This document shows, piece by piece, positions 54,130-63,058 of a stretch of 64,000 bases of DNA. Numbering within the stretch: position 1 is the first letter of the stretch; each line of letters opens with the position of its first letter. Source of the DNA: Streptomyces griseoflavus (GTDB lineage Bacteria; Actinomycetota; Actinomycetes; Streptomycetales; Streptomycetaceae); the NCBI RefSeq assembly GCF_014649995.1, contig NZ_BMUC01000002.1:128497-192496 (forward strand), in the 5' to 3' direction. The notes beneath the pieces were generated by a model. The model worked only from the letters and a program-made list of their open reading frames with translations, was not told where the DNA came from and ran no database searches. The position numbers were made by a program, and so were the translations under genes.

Positions 54130-55298
54130 ACGAGGCGACGTCGACGGGCGCGGGCCACGGCCCGGTCGTCCCCGGAGGGGCCGGTGACGGCACCCGCGCG
54201 GTGCGGGCCGGGCTGCCCGAACCGGTCAAGCACGAGCCCACCCTGCCCGGGCCCGTGTTCGCGGCCCATTTCCATCTGCCGGGCGACCCGACCGGTCCCT
54301 ACACCTACGGCAGGGACGAGAATCCGACCTGGACACTGCTCGAGCGGGCCATCCGCGAGCTGGAGGCGCCCGGGCGGGACGATGCCGAGACGCTGGTGTT
54401 CGCCTCGGGCATGGCCGCGATCTCCTCGGTGCTCTTCTCCCAGCTGCGCGCCGGAGACGCGGTCGTCCTGCCGGACGACGGCTACCAGGCACTGCCCCTC
54501 GTAGGCGCCCAGCTGGAGGCGTACGGCATCGAGGTACGCACCGCGCCCACGGGCGGCGATGCCCAGCTCGAGGTCCTCGACGGCGCGAAGCTGCTGTGGA
54601 TCGAGACACCCTCCAATCCGGGACTGGACGTGTGCGACGTACGGCGGCTCGCCGAGGCGGCGCACGCGCAGGGCGCCCTGGTCGCCGTGGACAACACCCT
54701 CGCCACACCGCTCGGCCAGCTGCCGCTGGAGCTCGGCGCCGACTTCTCGGTGGCCAGCGGCACCAAGCAGCTCACCGGGCACGGCGATGTGCTCCTGGGG
54801 TACGTCACGGGCCGCAAGGGCGAGGCCATGGCCGCCGTCCGACGCTGGCGCAAGATCGCCGGGGCGATCCCCGGGCCCATGGAGGCCTGGCTCGCGCACC
54901 GCTCGATCGCCACGCTCCAGCTTCGGGTCGACCGGCAGAACGCCACCGCACTGACGCTCGCCCGGGCGCTGCGGGAGCGGCCGGAAGTGTCGGACCTGCG
55001 CTACCCGGGCCTGCCCGAGGACCCCTCGCACAAGACCGCCTCGCAACAGATGCGGCGCTACGGGTGCGTGGTGTCCTTCACGCTGCCCTCACGCGCGCGA
55101 GCGGACCGCTTCCTCGACGCGCTGCGGCTGGTGGACGACGCGACGAGTTTCGGCGGCGTACGGTCCACGGCGGAGCGGCGCGGACGCTGGGGCGGGGACG
55201 CGGTGCCGGAGGGGTTCGTCCGCTTCTCCGTGGGCGCCGAGGATCCGGCGGACCTGGTGGCGGACGTGCTGCGCGCCCTGGACGCATCGGCCGTCTGA
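54126..55298 (+). CDS. PLP-dependent Cys/Met metabolism enzyme (gamma-synthase/lyase family)
   Basis: About 390 aa. The family core is visible: TYGRDENPTWTLLERAI, the FASGMAAISSVLF block, WIETPSNPGLDVCDVRRLAE, VAVDNTLATPLGQLPLELGA and the PLP lysine in ASGTKQLTGHGD. Members are cystathionine gamma-synthases and beta/gamma-lyases; which activity applies cannot be told. ATG 54126 overlaps the ptpA stop. A perfect 14-bp terminator hairpin follows at 55341-55379. Confidence 0.88.
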   Translation: MNEATSTGAGHGPVVPGGAGDGTRAVRAGLPEPVKHEPTLPGPVFAAHFHLPGDPTGPYTYGRDENPTWTLLERAIRELEAPGRDDAETLVFASGMAAISSVLFSQLRAGDAVVLPDDGYQALPLVGAQLEAYGIEVRTAPTGGDAQLEVLDGAKLLWIETPSNPGLDVCDVRRLAEAAHAQGALVAVDNTLATPLGQLPLELGADFSVASGTKQLTGHGDVLLGYVTGRKGEAMAAVRRWRKIAGAIPGPMEAWLAHRSIATLQLRVDRQNATALTLARALRERPEVSDLRYPGLPEDPSHKTASQQMRRYGCVVSFTLPSRARADRFLDALRLVDDATSFGGVRSTAERRGRWGGDAVPEGFVRFSVGAEDPADLVADVLRALDASAV

Positions 55299-55340
55299 CG
55301 TTTCCGGCTGTCGGACGCCGGTCAGCCGGCGTGCGGCGGC

Positions 55341-55379
55341 GGACGGTCCGAGCCTCCCCCCTCGTGGCTCGGACCGTCC
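55341..55379 (+). terminator. Terminator after the PLP enzyme gene
   Basis: GGACGGTCCGAGCC (55341-55354) and its exact complement (55366-55379), 11-base loop. Confidence 0.85.
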
Positions 55380-55525
55380 TCGGTTCCGCGCGCGAAGAAC
55401 CGCGCGGTCTAGGCTAGTTGACTCAGTGTCAGTGTCCAATCACAGTAGCGGCAGCGACCTATCGACTTATTTATCGTTGGTCTGGTCCGGTCCTGAGGCG
55501 AGGGTTGAACCGAGGAGGGTGTTCC

Positions 55526-56431
55526 GTGGATCTGGCCTTGCTGCGGACCTTCGTGACCGTGCACCGGGCCGGCTCCTTCACTCGTGCCGCCGCCCTCCTC
55601 GGTCTCTCCCAGCCGGCCGTCACCTCCCAGATACGGACGCTCGAGCGCCAGCTGGGACGCCCCCTGTTCCTGCGCCAGGCGCGCGGTGTGACACCGACGA
55701 CCATCGGGGACGAGCTCGCCCACAAGGCCGCCCCACATCTCGACGCCCTGGTGGAGATAGCGGAGTCCGGGGTGGAGGAGGACTTCTCCTTACGGACGCT
55801 GCACCTGGCCGGCCCTCCGGAGTTCACCGCCGAGCGGGCGCTTCCCGCGCTGACGGAGCTGGCCGGGGAGGAAGGACAGGGTTTCGCCCTGCGCGCCTCT
55901 TTCGGAACCGCGGAGGAGACACTGGACGGGCTCGCCGCCGGACACCACGATCTGGCCATCAGCACGGCACGTCCACGCGGGGCCCTGCTCTCGGCTACTG
56001 CGCTCTGCGACGAGGAGCATGTCCTGGTGGCCGCTCCGCGCTGGGCCGGACGGATCGGCTCCGGCATGTTCCGGGGGACCGGTCCCTCGGCCCTGGAGCA
56101 GATCCCGGTGGTCGAGGTCCATGAGTCGCTGCCGTTCGTCTCCCGCTACTGGGCATCCGTCTTCGACTCCCGCCCGGCCGCCCCGGGCACCGTTGTCGTG
56201 CCGGATCTACGCGCGGTGCTCGCCTGCGTCACCGCGGGGGCGGGGCTTGCGGTGCTACCCCGCTACCTGTGCACGGCTGCGCTCGAGCGGAGGGAGGTGG
56301 TCGCTCTGCACGAGCCGGCGATCCCGCCGCTGCGCACCTATTTCCTGGTGGTCCGCACCGGCACGCTGGCGATGCCCCACATCGCACGGGCTCACGAGTG
56401 GCTGGAGCGGGCGGCCGACGACTGGTGCTGA
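55526..56431 (+). CDS. LysR-family transcriptional regulator
   Basis: About 301 aa. The N-terminal winged helix is typical: VDLALLRTFVTVHRAGSFTR, then LGLSQPAVTSQIRTLERQL, followed by the type 2 periplasmic-binding-like effector domain (from about 90). GTG 55526 has GAGGAGG 7 bases upstream. No divergently transcribed target lies beside it, which is unusual for LysR genes; the preceding gene runs in the same direction and ends in a terminator. Effector unknown. Confidence 0.92.
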   Translation: MDLALLRTFVTVHRAGSFTRAAALLGLSQPAVTSQIRTLERQLGRPLFLRQARGVTPTTIGDELAHKAAPHLDALVEIAESGVEEDFSLRTLHLAGPPEFTAERALPALTELAGEEGQGFALRASFGTAEETLDGLAAGHHDLAISTARPRGALLSATALCDEEHVLVAAPRWAGRIGSGMFRGTGPSALEQIPVVEVHESLPFVSRYWASVFDSRPAAPGTVVVPDLRAVLACVTAGAGLAVLPRYLCTAALERREVVALHEPAIPPLRTYFLVVRTGTLAMPHIARAHEWLERAADDWC

Positions 56432-56483
56432 GCCACCGAGGCAGGTTCCTCGCACGGGAAACCGGCCCAGGGCACCATGCGAT

Positions 56484-56497
56484 GTTTCACGTGGAAC
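56484..56497. promoter_or_regulatory. parS-like site upstream of the Nudix gene
   Basis: GTTTCACGTGGAAC, one base from consensus, 22 bp ahead of the Nudix ATG. Confidence 0.65.
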
Positions 56498-56518
56498 AAG
56501 CCGGGCCACATTTTCCCC

Positions 56519-57001
56519 ATGACCGTCCGACCCGTGGTCAAGCGCACCGCCCGAGCCGTTCTGCTGGACGGCGAGCATCTGATTCTGATCAAGCGCACCA
56601 AACCCGGCATGGATCCGTACTGGGTGACTCCGGGGGGCGGGGTGGAGCCCGGGGACTCGACCGTCGTGGACGCCCTGCACCGTGAGGTGTACGAGGAACT
56701 CGGCGCGAAGATCGCCGACGTGGTGCCCTGCTTCGTCGACACCGTGGAGCACATCGGCGAGGACGGCGGCGCCACCGGCGTCAAAGTGCAGCACTTCTTC
56801 GTTTGCCGCCTGGAATCCATGGATCCGTCCCTGCGGCACGGTCCGGAGGTCGACGAACCCATCGGTGAGTACGAGATCGTCCACGTACCGTTCACCCGGG
56901 TCGGCATCGCCTCCGTCCATCTCGTACCGCTGTCACTGCGGCACTACCTGGACGGCAACATCGAGGGGGTGCGCGCCATGCACGCACCCGATCTGGGCTG
57001 A
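56519..57001 (+). CDS. Nudix hydrolase
   Basis: About 160 aa. The Nudix box reads GGGVEPGDSTVVDALHREVY then EELG: the R-E-x-x-E-E-x-G core with the catalytic Glu residues is kept, while the first conserved Glu of G-x5-E is replaced by Ser. It hydrolyses some nucleoside diphosphate derivative; substrate unknown. ATG 56519 starts the conserved domain; the frame is open to 56477 across a parS-like site, but that extension is unlikely to be coding. Confidence 0.85.
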   Translation: MTVRPVVKRTARAVLLDGEHLILIKRTKPGMDPYWVTPGGGVEPGDSTVVDALHREVYEELGAKIADVVPCFVDTVEHIGEDGGATGVKVQHFFVCRLESMDPSLRHGPEVDEPIGEYEIVHVPFTRVGIASVHLVPLSLRHYLDGNIEGVRAMHAPDLG

Positions 57002-57078
57002 CCCGCTTGGCCGAAAGCCCGCACGAGTCTGCCCAATCGGGTGGACGCCGGCGCCTCCCGTCGGACAGCCTGACCTGC

Positions 57079-57945
57079 GTGTCGACACCTTCCCTTGACT
57101 CCCTGCCCATCCGCCGTCTGACGCTCCGCGACCTCACCGCCTGCGCCGACTTGTCCGAGGACCGGGGGTGGCCACGGGAGGAGCACAAGTGGGGTCTCCT
57201 CCTCACGGCCGGGAAGGGCTACGGCATCGAGGACCCCGCCGGTGGTCTGGTGGCCGCCTGCGTCGTCACCGAGTACGGACCGCACGGGCGGCCCTCTCTC
57301 GCGGCCGTCGGCATGGTGCTGGTCGCCGGGCGGCACGCACGCCGGGGCGTGGGACGCCGGTTGATGCGCCACATCGTCGCGGTGACGGGCACCACTCCTC
57401 TCACCCTGCACGCCACCGAGTCCGGCCGGCCGCTCTACGAGGAGCTCGGGTTCAAGACCATCGGCCGTGCCGAGATGCTGCGGGGCCACTTCGTTCCCCC
57501 GGGTGTCCTGCCGGAGGTCACCACCCGTGCCGCCACTGCGGAGGACCTCCCGGCCATCCTCCGGCTCGACGAGGAGGTGTTCGGAGCGGACCGGACCCAC
57601 ATCGTCACCCGGCTGCCGGCCTTCGCCGACCGGCTGCGCGTCGCCGAGGCGGACGGGCGGCTGACCGGTTACGCCTCTGCCTGGCCCAACATGGACACCC
57701 ATGTGGTGGGACCGCTGATCGCCCGTGACACCGAGACGGCCAAAGCCCTCATCGCGTCCCTCGCCGCGCACACCGAGCGGCCCCTGCGCACCGACATCGA
57801 CGTACGGCACGGCAAGCTGCTGGACTGGGCGAAGGAGCACGGGCTGGAGTCCGTGGCGTTCAACGCCGTCATGGCGTACGGGATCACGGAGCTGCCCGGC
57901 GACGGGAGCCGGCGCTTCGCCCCGGTGACGGTCGCCGCGGGCTGA
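57079..57945 (+). CDS. GNAT-family acetyltransferase (two GNAT-like halves)
   Basis: About 288 aa. The N-terminal half (about 10-140) has the acetyl-CoA loop RHARRGVGRRLMRH and the LYEELGFKTIG end; the C-terminal half (about 155-285) begins again like a GNAT (TTRAATAEDLPAILRLDEEV) and carries AYASAWPNMD-like strands. Such tandem GNATs are common in streptomycetes. GTG 57079 was chosen at the start of conserved sequence; TTG 57007 is the furthest upstream option. Substrate unknown. Confidence 0.8.
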   Translation: MSTPSLDSLPIRRLTLRDLTACADLSEDRGWPREEHKWGLLLTAGKGYGIEDPAGGLVAACVVTEYGPHGRPSLAAVGMVLVAGRHARRGVGRRLMRHIVAVTGTTPLTLHATESGRPLYEELGFKTIGRAEMLRGHFVPPGVLPEVTTRAATAEDLPAILRLDEEVFGADRTHIVTRLPAFADRLRVAEADGRLTGYASAWPNMDTHVVGPLIARDTETAKALIASLAAHTERPLRTDIDVRHGKLLDWAKEHGLESVAFNAVMAYGITELPGDGSRRFAPVTVAAG

Positions 57946-57960
57946 CACTCGCGGACACGA

Positions 57961-57992
57961 CGACGCCGGCCCGATGCCCGGGGCCGGCGTCG
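57961..57992. terminator. Bidirectional terminator
   Basis: CGACGCCGGCCC (57961-57972) and its exact complement (57981-57992), 8-base loop, between the convergent GNAT and HbpS-like genes. Confidence 0.85.
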
Positions 57993-58013
57993 CTGTGTGC
58001 ATGGCCTCCTCCG

Positions 58014-58436
58014 CTAGACGAGGACCTCCACCGCGGCCGTGGCGAAGTCGTGATCCTGCTCCGGGGCACCGCCGCCGAGACCGATCGCCCCGATCAGCCG
58101 TCCCTCGCGCCGGACCGGCACACCACCGGCGATGAACAGCAGCGGCCGGTCGAGCGCGGTGGGCAGGGTGTGGAAGAGGCCCCCGGGCTGCACGGCGTCC
58201 ACCAGATCGGCGGTGGGTGCGTTCAGCTGGAGAGCGGTGTACGCCTTGCGGGTGCTGGTCTCACCGGAGATCAGCACCGCGCGGTCGTCGCGGCGGAAGG
58301 CGAGCAGATGCCCGCCGGCGTCGAGCACGGTGACGCTGACGGCGACACCGGCCGCCTCGGCGGCCTCGCGGGCGGCCGTGACGAGGGCTTCGGCGTCCGC
58401 GGTGGTCAGCGGGGCGACAGCCGTGGTGGTGCTCAT
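58014..58436 (-). CDS. HbpS/GlcG-family protein (DUF336)
   Basis: About 140 aa. The DUF336 pattern is clear: VSVTVLDAGGHLLAFRRDDR, then the T-S-x-x-K-A-Y-T-A element and GVPVRREGRLIGAIGLGGGA. The family includes the heme-binding HbpS of Streptomyces reticuli and the Corynebacterium GlcG type. No signal peptide is present here, so it is probably cytoplasmic. ATG 58436 has AAGGAG 8 bases upstream. It lies 95 bp downstream of the MFS gene on the same strand. Confidence 0.88.
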   Translation of the reverse strand: MSTTTAVAPLTTADAEALVTAAREAAEAAGVAVSVTVLDAGGHLLAFRRDDRAVLISGETSTRKAYTALQLNAPTADLVDAVQPGGLFHTLPTALDRPLLFIAGGVPVRREGRLIGAIGLGGGAPEQDHDFATAAVEVLV

Positions 58437-58531
58437 GGGAATTCTCCTTGCGGTGCGGGTGATGTCGGTCGTGCCGGAGGCAACCGGAACTGCGAGAGCG
58501 GCTCTGCCACCCCGCTTGCCGGTGCCAGGGG

Positions 58532-59740
58532 TCAATGCGCGATCGCGGTCGGTCGCTCGGTGGGTACGGGATCGCCGGGCACGGTGCCGGACCCTCGTTC
58601 GCGGCGCTCGAGTGCGGCCGAGACGAAGGCGAGCAGCAGGGCGGCCGCGGCAAGGACCGCGCCGACCCAGTTGGGTGCGGTGTAGCCGAGTCCGGCCGCG
58701 ATCACGAGGCCGCCGAGCCAGGCGGACAGCGCGTTGCCGAGGTTGAAGGCGCCGATGTTGAGGGCCGAGGCCAGGGTGGGGGCACCGTGCGCCTGGTCCA
58801 GGACCCTCTTCTGCAGAGGCGGCACCGTGGCGAAGCCCAGGGCGCCGACGAGGGTGATGGTGACGGCGGCGGCGAACTTGTCGTGCGCGGTCAGGGTGAA
58901 GAGCGCGAGGACGACGGCGAGGGCGCCCAGGGACACGTACAGCATGGGCATCAGGGCACGGTCGGCGTACCGGCCGCCGACGATGTTGCCGCCGACCATC
59001 CCGAGGCCGAAGAGGACGAGCAGCCAGGTGACGGAGCCCTGGGCGAAGCCGGTGACCTGCGTCATCATCGGCGCGATGTAGGTGATGGCGGCGAAGACGC
59101 CGCCGAATCCGAGGACCGTCATCGCCATGGCGAGCAGCACCTGGACGTTCCTCAGTGCCGCCAGCTCATGGCGCAGCAGCACCCCCTCGGGCTTGGGCAT
59201 GTCGGGAACGAGCTTGGCGACACCGGTCAGACCGACGACACCGAGGGCGGCGACGATGCCGAAGGTGACGCGCCAGCCGGCGGACTGACCGACGAGCGTG
59301 CCCAGCGGGACGCCGACGACATTGGCGACGGTCAGTCCGGTGAACATCGAGGCGATGGCCCCGGCCCGCTTGTCCGGGGCGACCAGATCGGCCGCGACGA
59401 CCGAGCCGATGCCGAAGAAGGCGCCGTGCGCCAGGGAGGCGACCACCCGTCCGGTCAGCATGAGGCCGAAGGAGGTGGCCAGCGCCGAGAGGAGGTTGCC
59501 GATGACGAACAGTCCCATCAGCAGCATCAGCATCCGCTTGCGGGAGATTCTGGTGCCGAGCGCGGTCATCACCGGGGCACCGAGCATGACGCCTAGCGCG
59601 TAGCCGGTGACCAGATAGCCGGCGGTGGGGATGGAGACACCGAAGTCGGCCGCGACCTCGGGCAGCAAGCCCATGATCACGAACTCCGTGGTTCCGATGC
59701 CGAAGGCCCCGATCGCGAGGGCCACAAGCGCGAGAGGCAT
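58532..59740 (-). CDS. MFS transporter (AraJ/drug-efflux type)
   Basis: About 402 aa, twelve predicted helices. The N-terminal ALVALAIGAFGIGTTEFVIM is the DHA1 signature, the loop GTRISRKRMLML is the conserved MFS motif A region, and GVPLGTLVGQSAGWRVTF is the motif C equivalent of antiporters. Probably a drug or sugar-efflux pump. It is divergent from a MarR-family gene across a 143-bp region with a dyad, the usual arrangement for a regulated efflux pump. Confidence 0.92.
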   Translation of the reverse strand: MPLALVALAIGAFGIGTTEFVIMGLLPEVAADFGVSIPTAGYLVTGYALGVMLGAPVMTALGTRISRKRMLMLLMGLFVIGNLLSALATSFGLMLTGRVVASLAHGAFFGIGSVVAADLVAPDKRAGAIASMFTGLTVANVVGVPLGTLVGQSAGWRVTFGIVAALGVVGLTGVAKLVPDMPKPEGVLLRHELAALRNVQVLLAMAMTVLGFGGVFAAITYIAPMMTQVTGFAQGSVTWLLVLFGLGMVGGNIVGGRYADRALMPMLYVSLGALAVVLALFTLTAHDKFAAAVTITLVGALGFATVPPLQKRVLDQAHGAPTLASALNIGAFNLGNALSAWLGGLVIAAGLGYTAPNWVGAVLAAAALLLAFVSAALERRERGSGTVPGDPVPTERPTAIAH

Positions 59741-59789
59741 GGGGGACAGACCTTCCGAGACAATTGCGTGAGCGCGTTACGAGCTCTGA

Positions 59790-59831
59790 CAATAGTTGCA
59801 CACGCCGATTATTTGCAAGCGACGGCTATTG
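59790..59831. promoter_or_regulatory. Candidate MarR operator and MFS promoter
   Basis: Nested inverted repeats: CAATAG (59790-59795) and CTATTG (59826-59831) outside, TTGCA (59796-59800) and TGCAA (59814-59818) inside. On the minus strand TTGCAA (59818-59813) and TATTGT about 18 bp on would form the promoter of the MFS gene. Confidence 0.5.
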
Positions 59832-59883
59832 CGGAAGTGCTCTACCCTGGTGTGCAGGAGCTCCTGGACGGAGGGAAACGCCC

Positions 59884-60348
59884 ATGACAGCCAAGGACCC
59901 CGCGCTCACCGCCCTCGCTCAGGGGTGGTGCGCACTCTCCCTGCTGCACGGGAGGATCGAGGCCCACATCGAGCGCGCCCTTCAGGCCCGGCACGACCTG
60001 AGCGTGCGGGAGTACTCCCTGCTCGACGTGCTGAGCCGCCAGCACGACGACGAGGGCGGCCATCTGCAGATGAAGCAGGTCGCGGACGCCGTCGTGCTCA
60101 GTCAGAGCGCCACCACTCGCCTGGTCACCCGGCTCGAGAACCGCGGGCTACTGGAGCGCTATCTGTGCCCCACCGACCGGCGGGGCATCTACACCAATGT
60201 CACCGAGGCCGGGCTGGAACTGCTGGAAAAGGCCCGGCCGACCAATGACACCGCCCTGCGCGAGGCCCTCGACCAGGCCGCGGCGAACCCAGAACTGGCC
60301 CCGCTGGTCCGGGCGGTGGAAATTCTGAAGGTCCCCGTGTCCGCCTAG
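59884..60348 (+). CDS. MarR-family transcriptional regulator
   Basis: About 154 aa. The winged helix lies near 45-110: LSVREYSLLDVLSRQ, then MKQVADAVVLSQSATTRLVT and LENRGLLERYLCPTDRRGIY with the beta-wing. Divergent from the MFS gene and thus its likely repressor, released by a small-molecule ligand. ATG 59884 has GGAGGG upstream. The stop codon is part of a TAGAGT element that may be the -10 of the next gene. Confidence 0.92.
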   Translation: MTAKDPALTALAQGWCALSLLHGRIEAHIERALQARHDLSVREYSLLDVLSRQHDDEGGHLQMKQVADAVVLSQSATTRLVTRLENRGLLERYLCPTDRRGIYTNVTEAGLELLEKARPTNDTALREALDQAAANPELAPLVRAVEILKVPVSA

Positions 60349-60357
60349 AGTGCGGGC

Positions 60358-60810
60358 ATGGGAGATCTTGAGATACGAGCCGCGGTCGCCGACGACCTGC
60401 CCGCGATCGTCAGCATGCTCGCGGACGACCCCCTGGGAGCGCAGCGCGAGTCACCGGACGACCTCGGCCCTTATGCGACCGCCCTGGACCGGCTCAGCAC
60501 CGATCCGAACCAGCACCTGGTCGTCGCGGTCCGCGAGGGACACGTCGTCGGCACACTGCAGCTCACGATCGTTCCTGGACTCTCCCGCCGCGGCTCCACG
60601 AGGTCGATCATCGAAGGGGTCCGCGTCCACGCGGACGAGCGCGGCAGCGGTCTGGGCACCCGGCTCATCGAGTGGGCGATCGACACGTCCCGCCACGAGG
60701 GATGCCACCTGGTCCAGTTGACGTCGGACAACACCCGCACCGATGCCCATCGCTTCTACGAGCGGCTCGGTTTCACCGCTTCCCACGTGGGTTTCAAGCT
60801 GCCGCTGTGA
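60358..60810 (+). CDS. GNAT-family N-acetyltransferase
   Basis: About 150 aa, a single GNAT domain: GVRVHADERGSGLGTRLIEW is the acetyl-CoA-binding motif A, TSDNTRTDAHRFYERLGFTA the motif B end. Related to small resistance-type acetyltransferases, but the substrate is unknown. ATG 60358 lies 9 bp after the MarR stop and is preceded by TAGAGT and GCGGG, so either a leaderless start or the MarR transcript may supply it. Confidence 0.88.
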   Translation: MGDLEIRAAVADDLPAIVSMLADDPLGAQRESPDDLGPYATALDRLSTDPNQHLVVAVREGHVVGTLQLTIVPGLSRRGSTRSIIEGVRVHADERGSGLGTRLIEWAIDTSRHEGCHLVQLTSDNTRTDAHRFYERLGFTASHVGFKLPL

Positions 60811-60823
60811 CGCGCCGGAGCAC

Positions 60824-60855
60824 GGGAGCCGTGTTCCACGTGAAACACGGCTCCC
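60824..60855. terminator. Hairpin terminator enclosing a parS-like site
   Basis: GGGAGCCGTGTT (60824-60835) and its exact complement (60844-60855) with an 8-base loop CCACGTGA, between convergent GNAT and serine-hydrolase genes. Confidence 0.85.
60833..60846. promoter_or_regulatory. parS-like site in the terminator loop
   Basis: GTTCCACGTGAAAC, one base from the parS consensus, centred in the hairpin. Confidence 0.65.
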
Positions 60856-60867
60856 GGGTACGGAGTG

Positions 60868-62253
60868 TCAGCCGATACCCCGCCACCCCTCGGGGTCCAC
60901 GCCGCCCGGCACCAGGGCTCCCTCCTCGTACGGCTGGCGCGTGAACACGAACGAGCCGAGGTCAAGATGGCTCACCGCTCCGTCCGCCCGCCGTACGGGC
61001 TTCAGGAGCTCGCCGGCGTAGTAACCCTCCAGCCCTGTCCACGTCCCGTCCCCGTTCTCACGGAAGCGTGAACGCCGCCCCTTCCCGGACAGTGGCTCCA
61101 GCGAGACGAAACCGCGGGCGGCGAGCCGCAAAGCGAAGGCGTTCGTCCCCCAGTACCACTGACCCGCCAGTTCCAGCGCGGCAGGGTCCACCTCCCGAAG
61201 TGGCTGCCACGGGGCGGGGATAAGCGGTTCCGCCCGGGCGACGATCCCGACCAGATCGGCGGCGACCGTGAACGGCGCGGGACCGGACGTGCAGTTGGTG
61301 AGCACGACCGCGCTCACGTCGTCCGCCATGCTCGTCGTGAGGCAGGCAAGGAATCCCGGAAGCGATCCCGTGTGTCCGACGAGGGCCCGCCCGTTCTGGT
61401 GACGGAGCTCCAGGCCCAGACAGTACGCGTAGCCGTCGGCCACGTCCGTCGCCTCGGCCGGTGCTGCCGGCGTCCTCATCTCCCGCAGCGACTCCGCGCT
61501 CAGCACCTTCTCGTCCCCCCGGACCAGGAAGGCCGCGAAGCGCGCCAAGTCTCCTGCGGTGGACCACAGTTGCCCGGCGGGCGCCATCAGCCCGAGGTCC
61601 TCCAAGGGCTCGGGCATCATCACATCCGCCCACGGGTGCACCGCCCAGCCTCCCGCGTGCGGTGCTTGCGGCCGCATGCTCGTACGCTCCAGGCGCAGGG
61701 GTTCGAGGACTTCCCGTCGGAGGACGTCCTCCCACGGGGCGCCACGGAGCTTCTCGACCAGGGCGCCGAGCAACGCGTATCCGGGGTTCGAATAGTGGAA
61801 GCGCCGGCCCTTGGGATGCACCAGTGGCCGCGCACCCAGCACCTCGTCGAGACCCACTCGCAGGGCACCGGGGGTCCGCTCCCACCAGGGGCCCGGCGTT
61901 TCAGCGGCCAGCCCTCCACTGTGGCACAGCAGTTCGGCGATGGTCACCTCGCCCACACCCGTGTCCGGCAGGTGCTTCTCCAACGGGTCGGAGAGATCCA
62001 GCGCGCCCTCGTCGCGCAGCCGCAGCACGAGAACGGCGGTGAACGTCTTGGTGATCGAACCGATCCGGTACTGCACGTCCTGGTCCGGGGCGTGCCCCTC
62101 CACCGCAGTCCGCGCCCCGGTCCACACCGTCTTCCCGCCCCGCACCACGGCCGCGACCAGCGACGGTGTCCGTCCTTCGCTCTGGGCCACGGCGATCCGG
62201 TGCAGCAGAGCACGCCGTGTTCCGGGCAGCAGTTCTTCTTCAGGGATCGTCAT
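60868..62253 (-). CDS. Serine hydrolase (class C beta-lactamase-like)
   Basis: About 461 aa. The SxxK motif is Ser66-x-x-Lys69 in YRIGSITKTF, the second element YSN in HYSNPGYALLG and the third, K-T-G-like, is HTG in VGHTGSLPGF. A C-terminal lipocalin-like domain of about 100 residues (from PLREVDPAALELAGQWYWGT) follows. No signal peptide, so it is probably a cytoplasmic esterase or D-peptidase rather than a resistance enzyme. It converges with the GNAT gene. Confidence 0.9.
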   Translation of the reverse strand: MTIPEEELLPGTRRALLHRIAVAQSEGRTPSLVAAVVRGGKTVWTGARTAVEGHAPDQDVQYRIGSITKTFTAVLVLRLRDEGALDLSDPLEKHLPDTGVGEVTIAELLCHSGGLAAETPGPWWERTPGALRVGLDEVLGARPLVHPKGRRFHYSNPGYALLGALVEKLRGAPWEDVLRREVLEPLRLERTSMRPQAPHAGGWAVHPWADVMMPEPLEDLGLMAPAGQLWSTAGDLARFAAFLVRGDEKVLSAESLREMRTPAAPAEATDVADGYAYCLGLELRHQNGRALVGHTGSLPGFLACLTTSMADDVSAVVLTNCTSGPAPFTVAADLVGIVARAEPLIPAPWQPLREVDPAALELAGQWYWGTNAFALRLAARGFVSLEPLSGKGRRSRFRENGDGTWTGLEGYYAGELLKPVRRADGAVSHLDLGSFVFTRQPYEEGALVPGGVDPEGWRGIG

Positions 62254-62476
62254 GCCCCCAGTCCAGCACGGTCGGCGAGCGGGAGGCGGTGACCGCGGGG
62301 GTCTCGCCGCCCGGCGAGGGCGAGGCCGGGATCAGGCGGCTTGCCCGTGCCGGCCACCGAGCACACCACGCTGAACCCCGAGCACGAGGACTACCGTCGC
62401 GCCCACATCGCGCACGATGAGTTTCCCGTGCCGCGCCGGTCTGTACGCCGGACACCCACGGACGGAAGGCTGGGCC

Positions 62477-63058
62477 ATGCGGAAACTGATCTACGGCATG
62501 AACCTGACCCTGGACGGCTACATCGCCGCGGCCGGCGACGACATCGGCTGGAGCGGGCCACCGAGCGACGAGTTGTTCCAGTGGTGGCTCGACCACGAGC
62601 TGGCGAGTGACCTGTCGCTGTACGGGCGCAAGCTGTGGGAGACGATGAGCTCCTACTGGCCGACCGGCGACCAGCAGCCCGACACCACCCCGGCGCAGGC
62701 CGAGTTCGCACGGAACTGGCGGGACACACCGAAGGTGGTGTTCTCCTCGACGATCGACAAGGTCGACTGGAACGCCCGCCTGGTCATCGGCGACGCGATC
62801 GCCGAGATCACCCGGCTCAAGGCCGAGGACGGCGGCCCGATGAACATCGGCGGCGCGACGCTCGCCGGGGCGGCCATGCGCGCGGGGCTGATCGACGAGT
62901 ATGTCATCGCCACCCATCCGGTCCTGGTGGGCGGCGGCACGCCGTTCTTCACCGCGCTGGACAGCTGGGTGAACCTGAACCGGGTGGAGACGCGGACGTT
63001 TCCCGGCGGCGTGGTCATGACCCGGTACGAGACCCTCCAGGGAGCCGGTCAGGTCTGA
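62477..63058 (+). CDS. Dihydrofolate reductase family (RibD C-domain) protein
   Basis: About 193 aa. The fold is that of the RibD reductase domain: MRKLIYGMNLTLDGYIAAAG at the start, SLYGRKLWETM, the NIGGATLAGAAMRAGLIDEY NADPH-binding turn and HPVLVGGGTPFF. These proteins use NADPH on unknown substrates and lack a deaminase domain. ATG 62477 has GGAAGG 7 bases upstream. It overlaps the 3' end of dnaB by about 10 bp. Confidence 0.9.
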   Translation: MRKLIYGMNLTLDGYIAAAGDDIGWSGPPSDELFQWWLDHELASDLSLYGRKLWETMSSYWPTGDQQPDTTPAQAEFARNWRDTPKVVFSSTIDKVDWNARLVIGDAIAEITRLKAEDGGPMNIGGATLAGAAMRAGLIDEYVIATHPVLVGGGTPFFTALDSWVNLNRVETRTFPGGVVMTRYETLQGAGQV

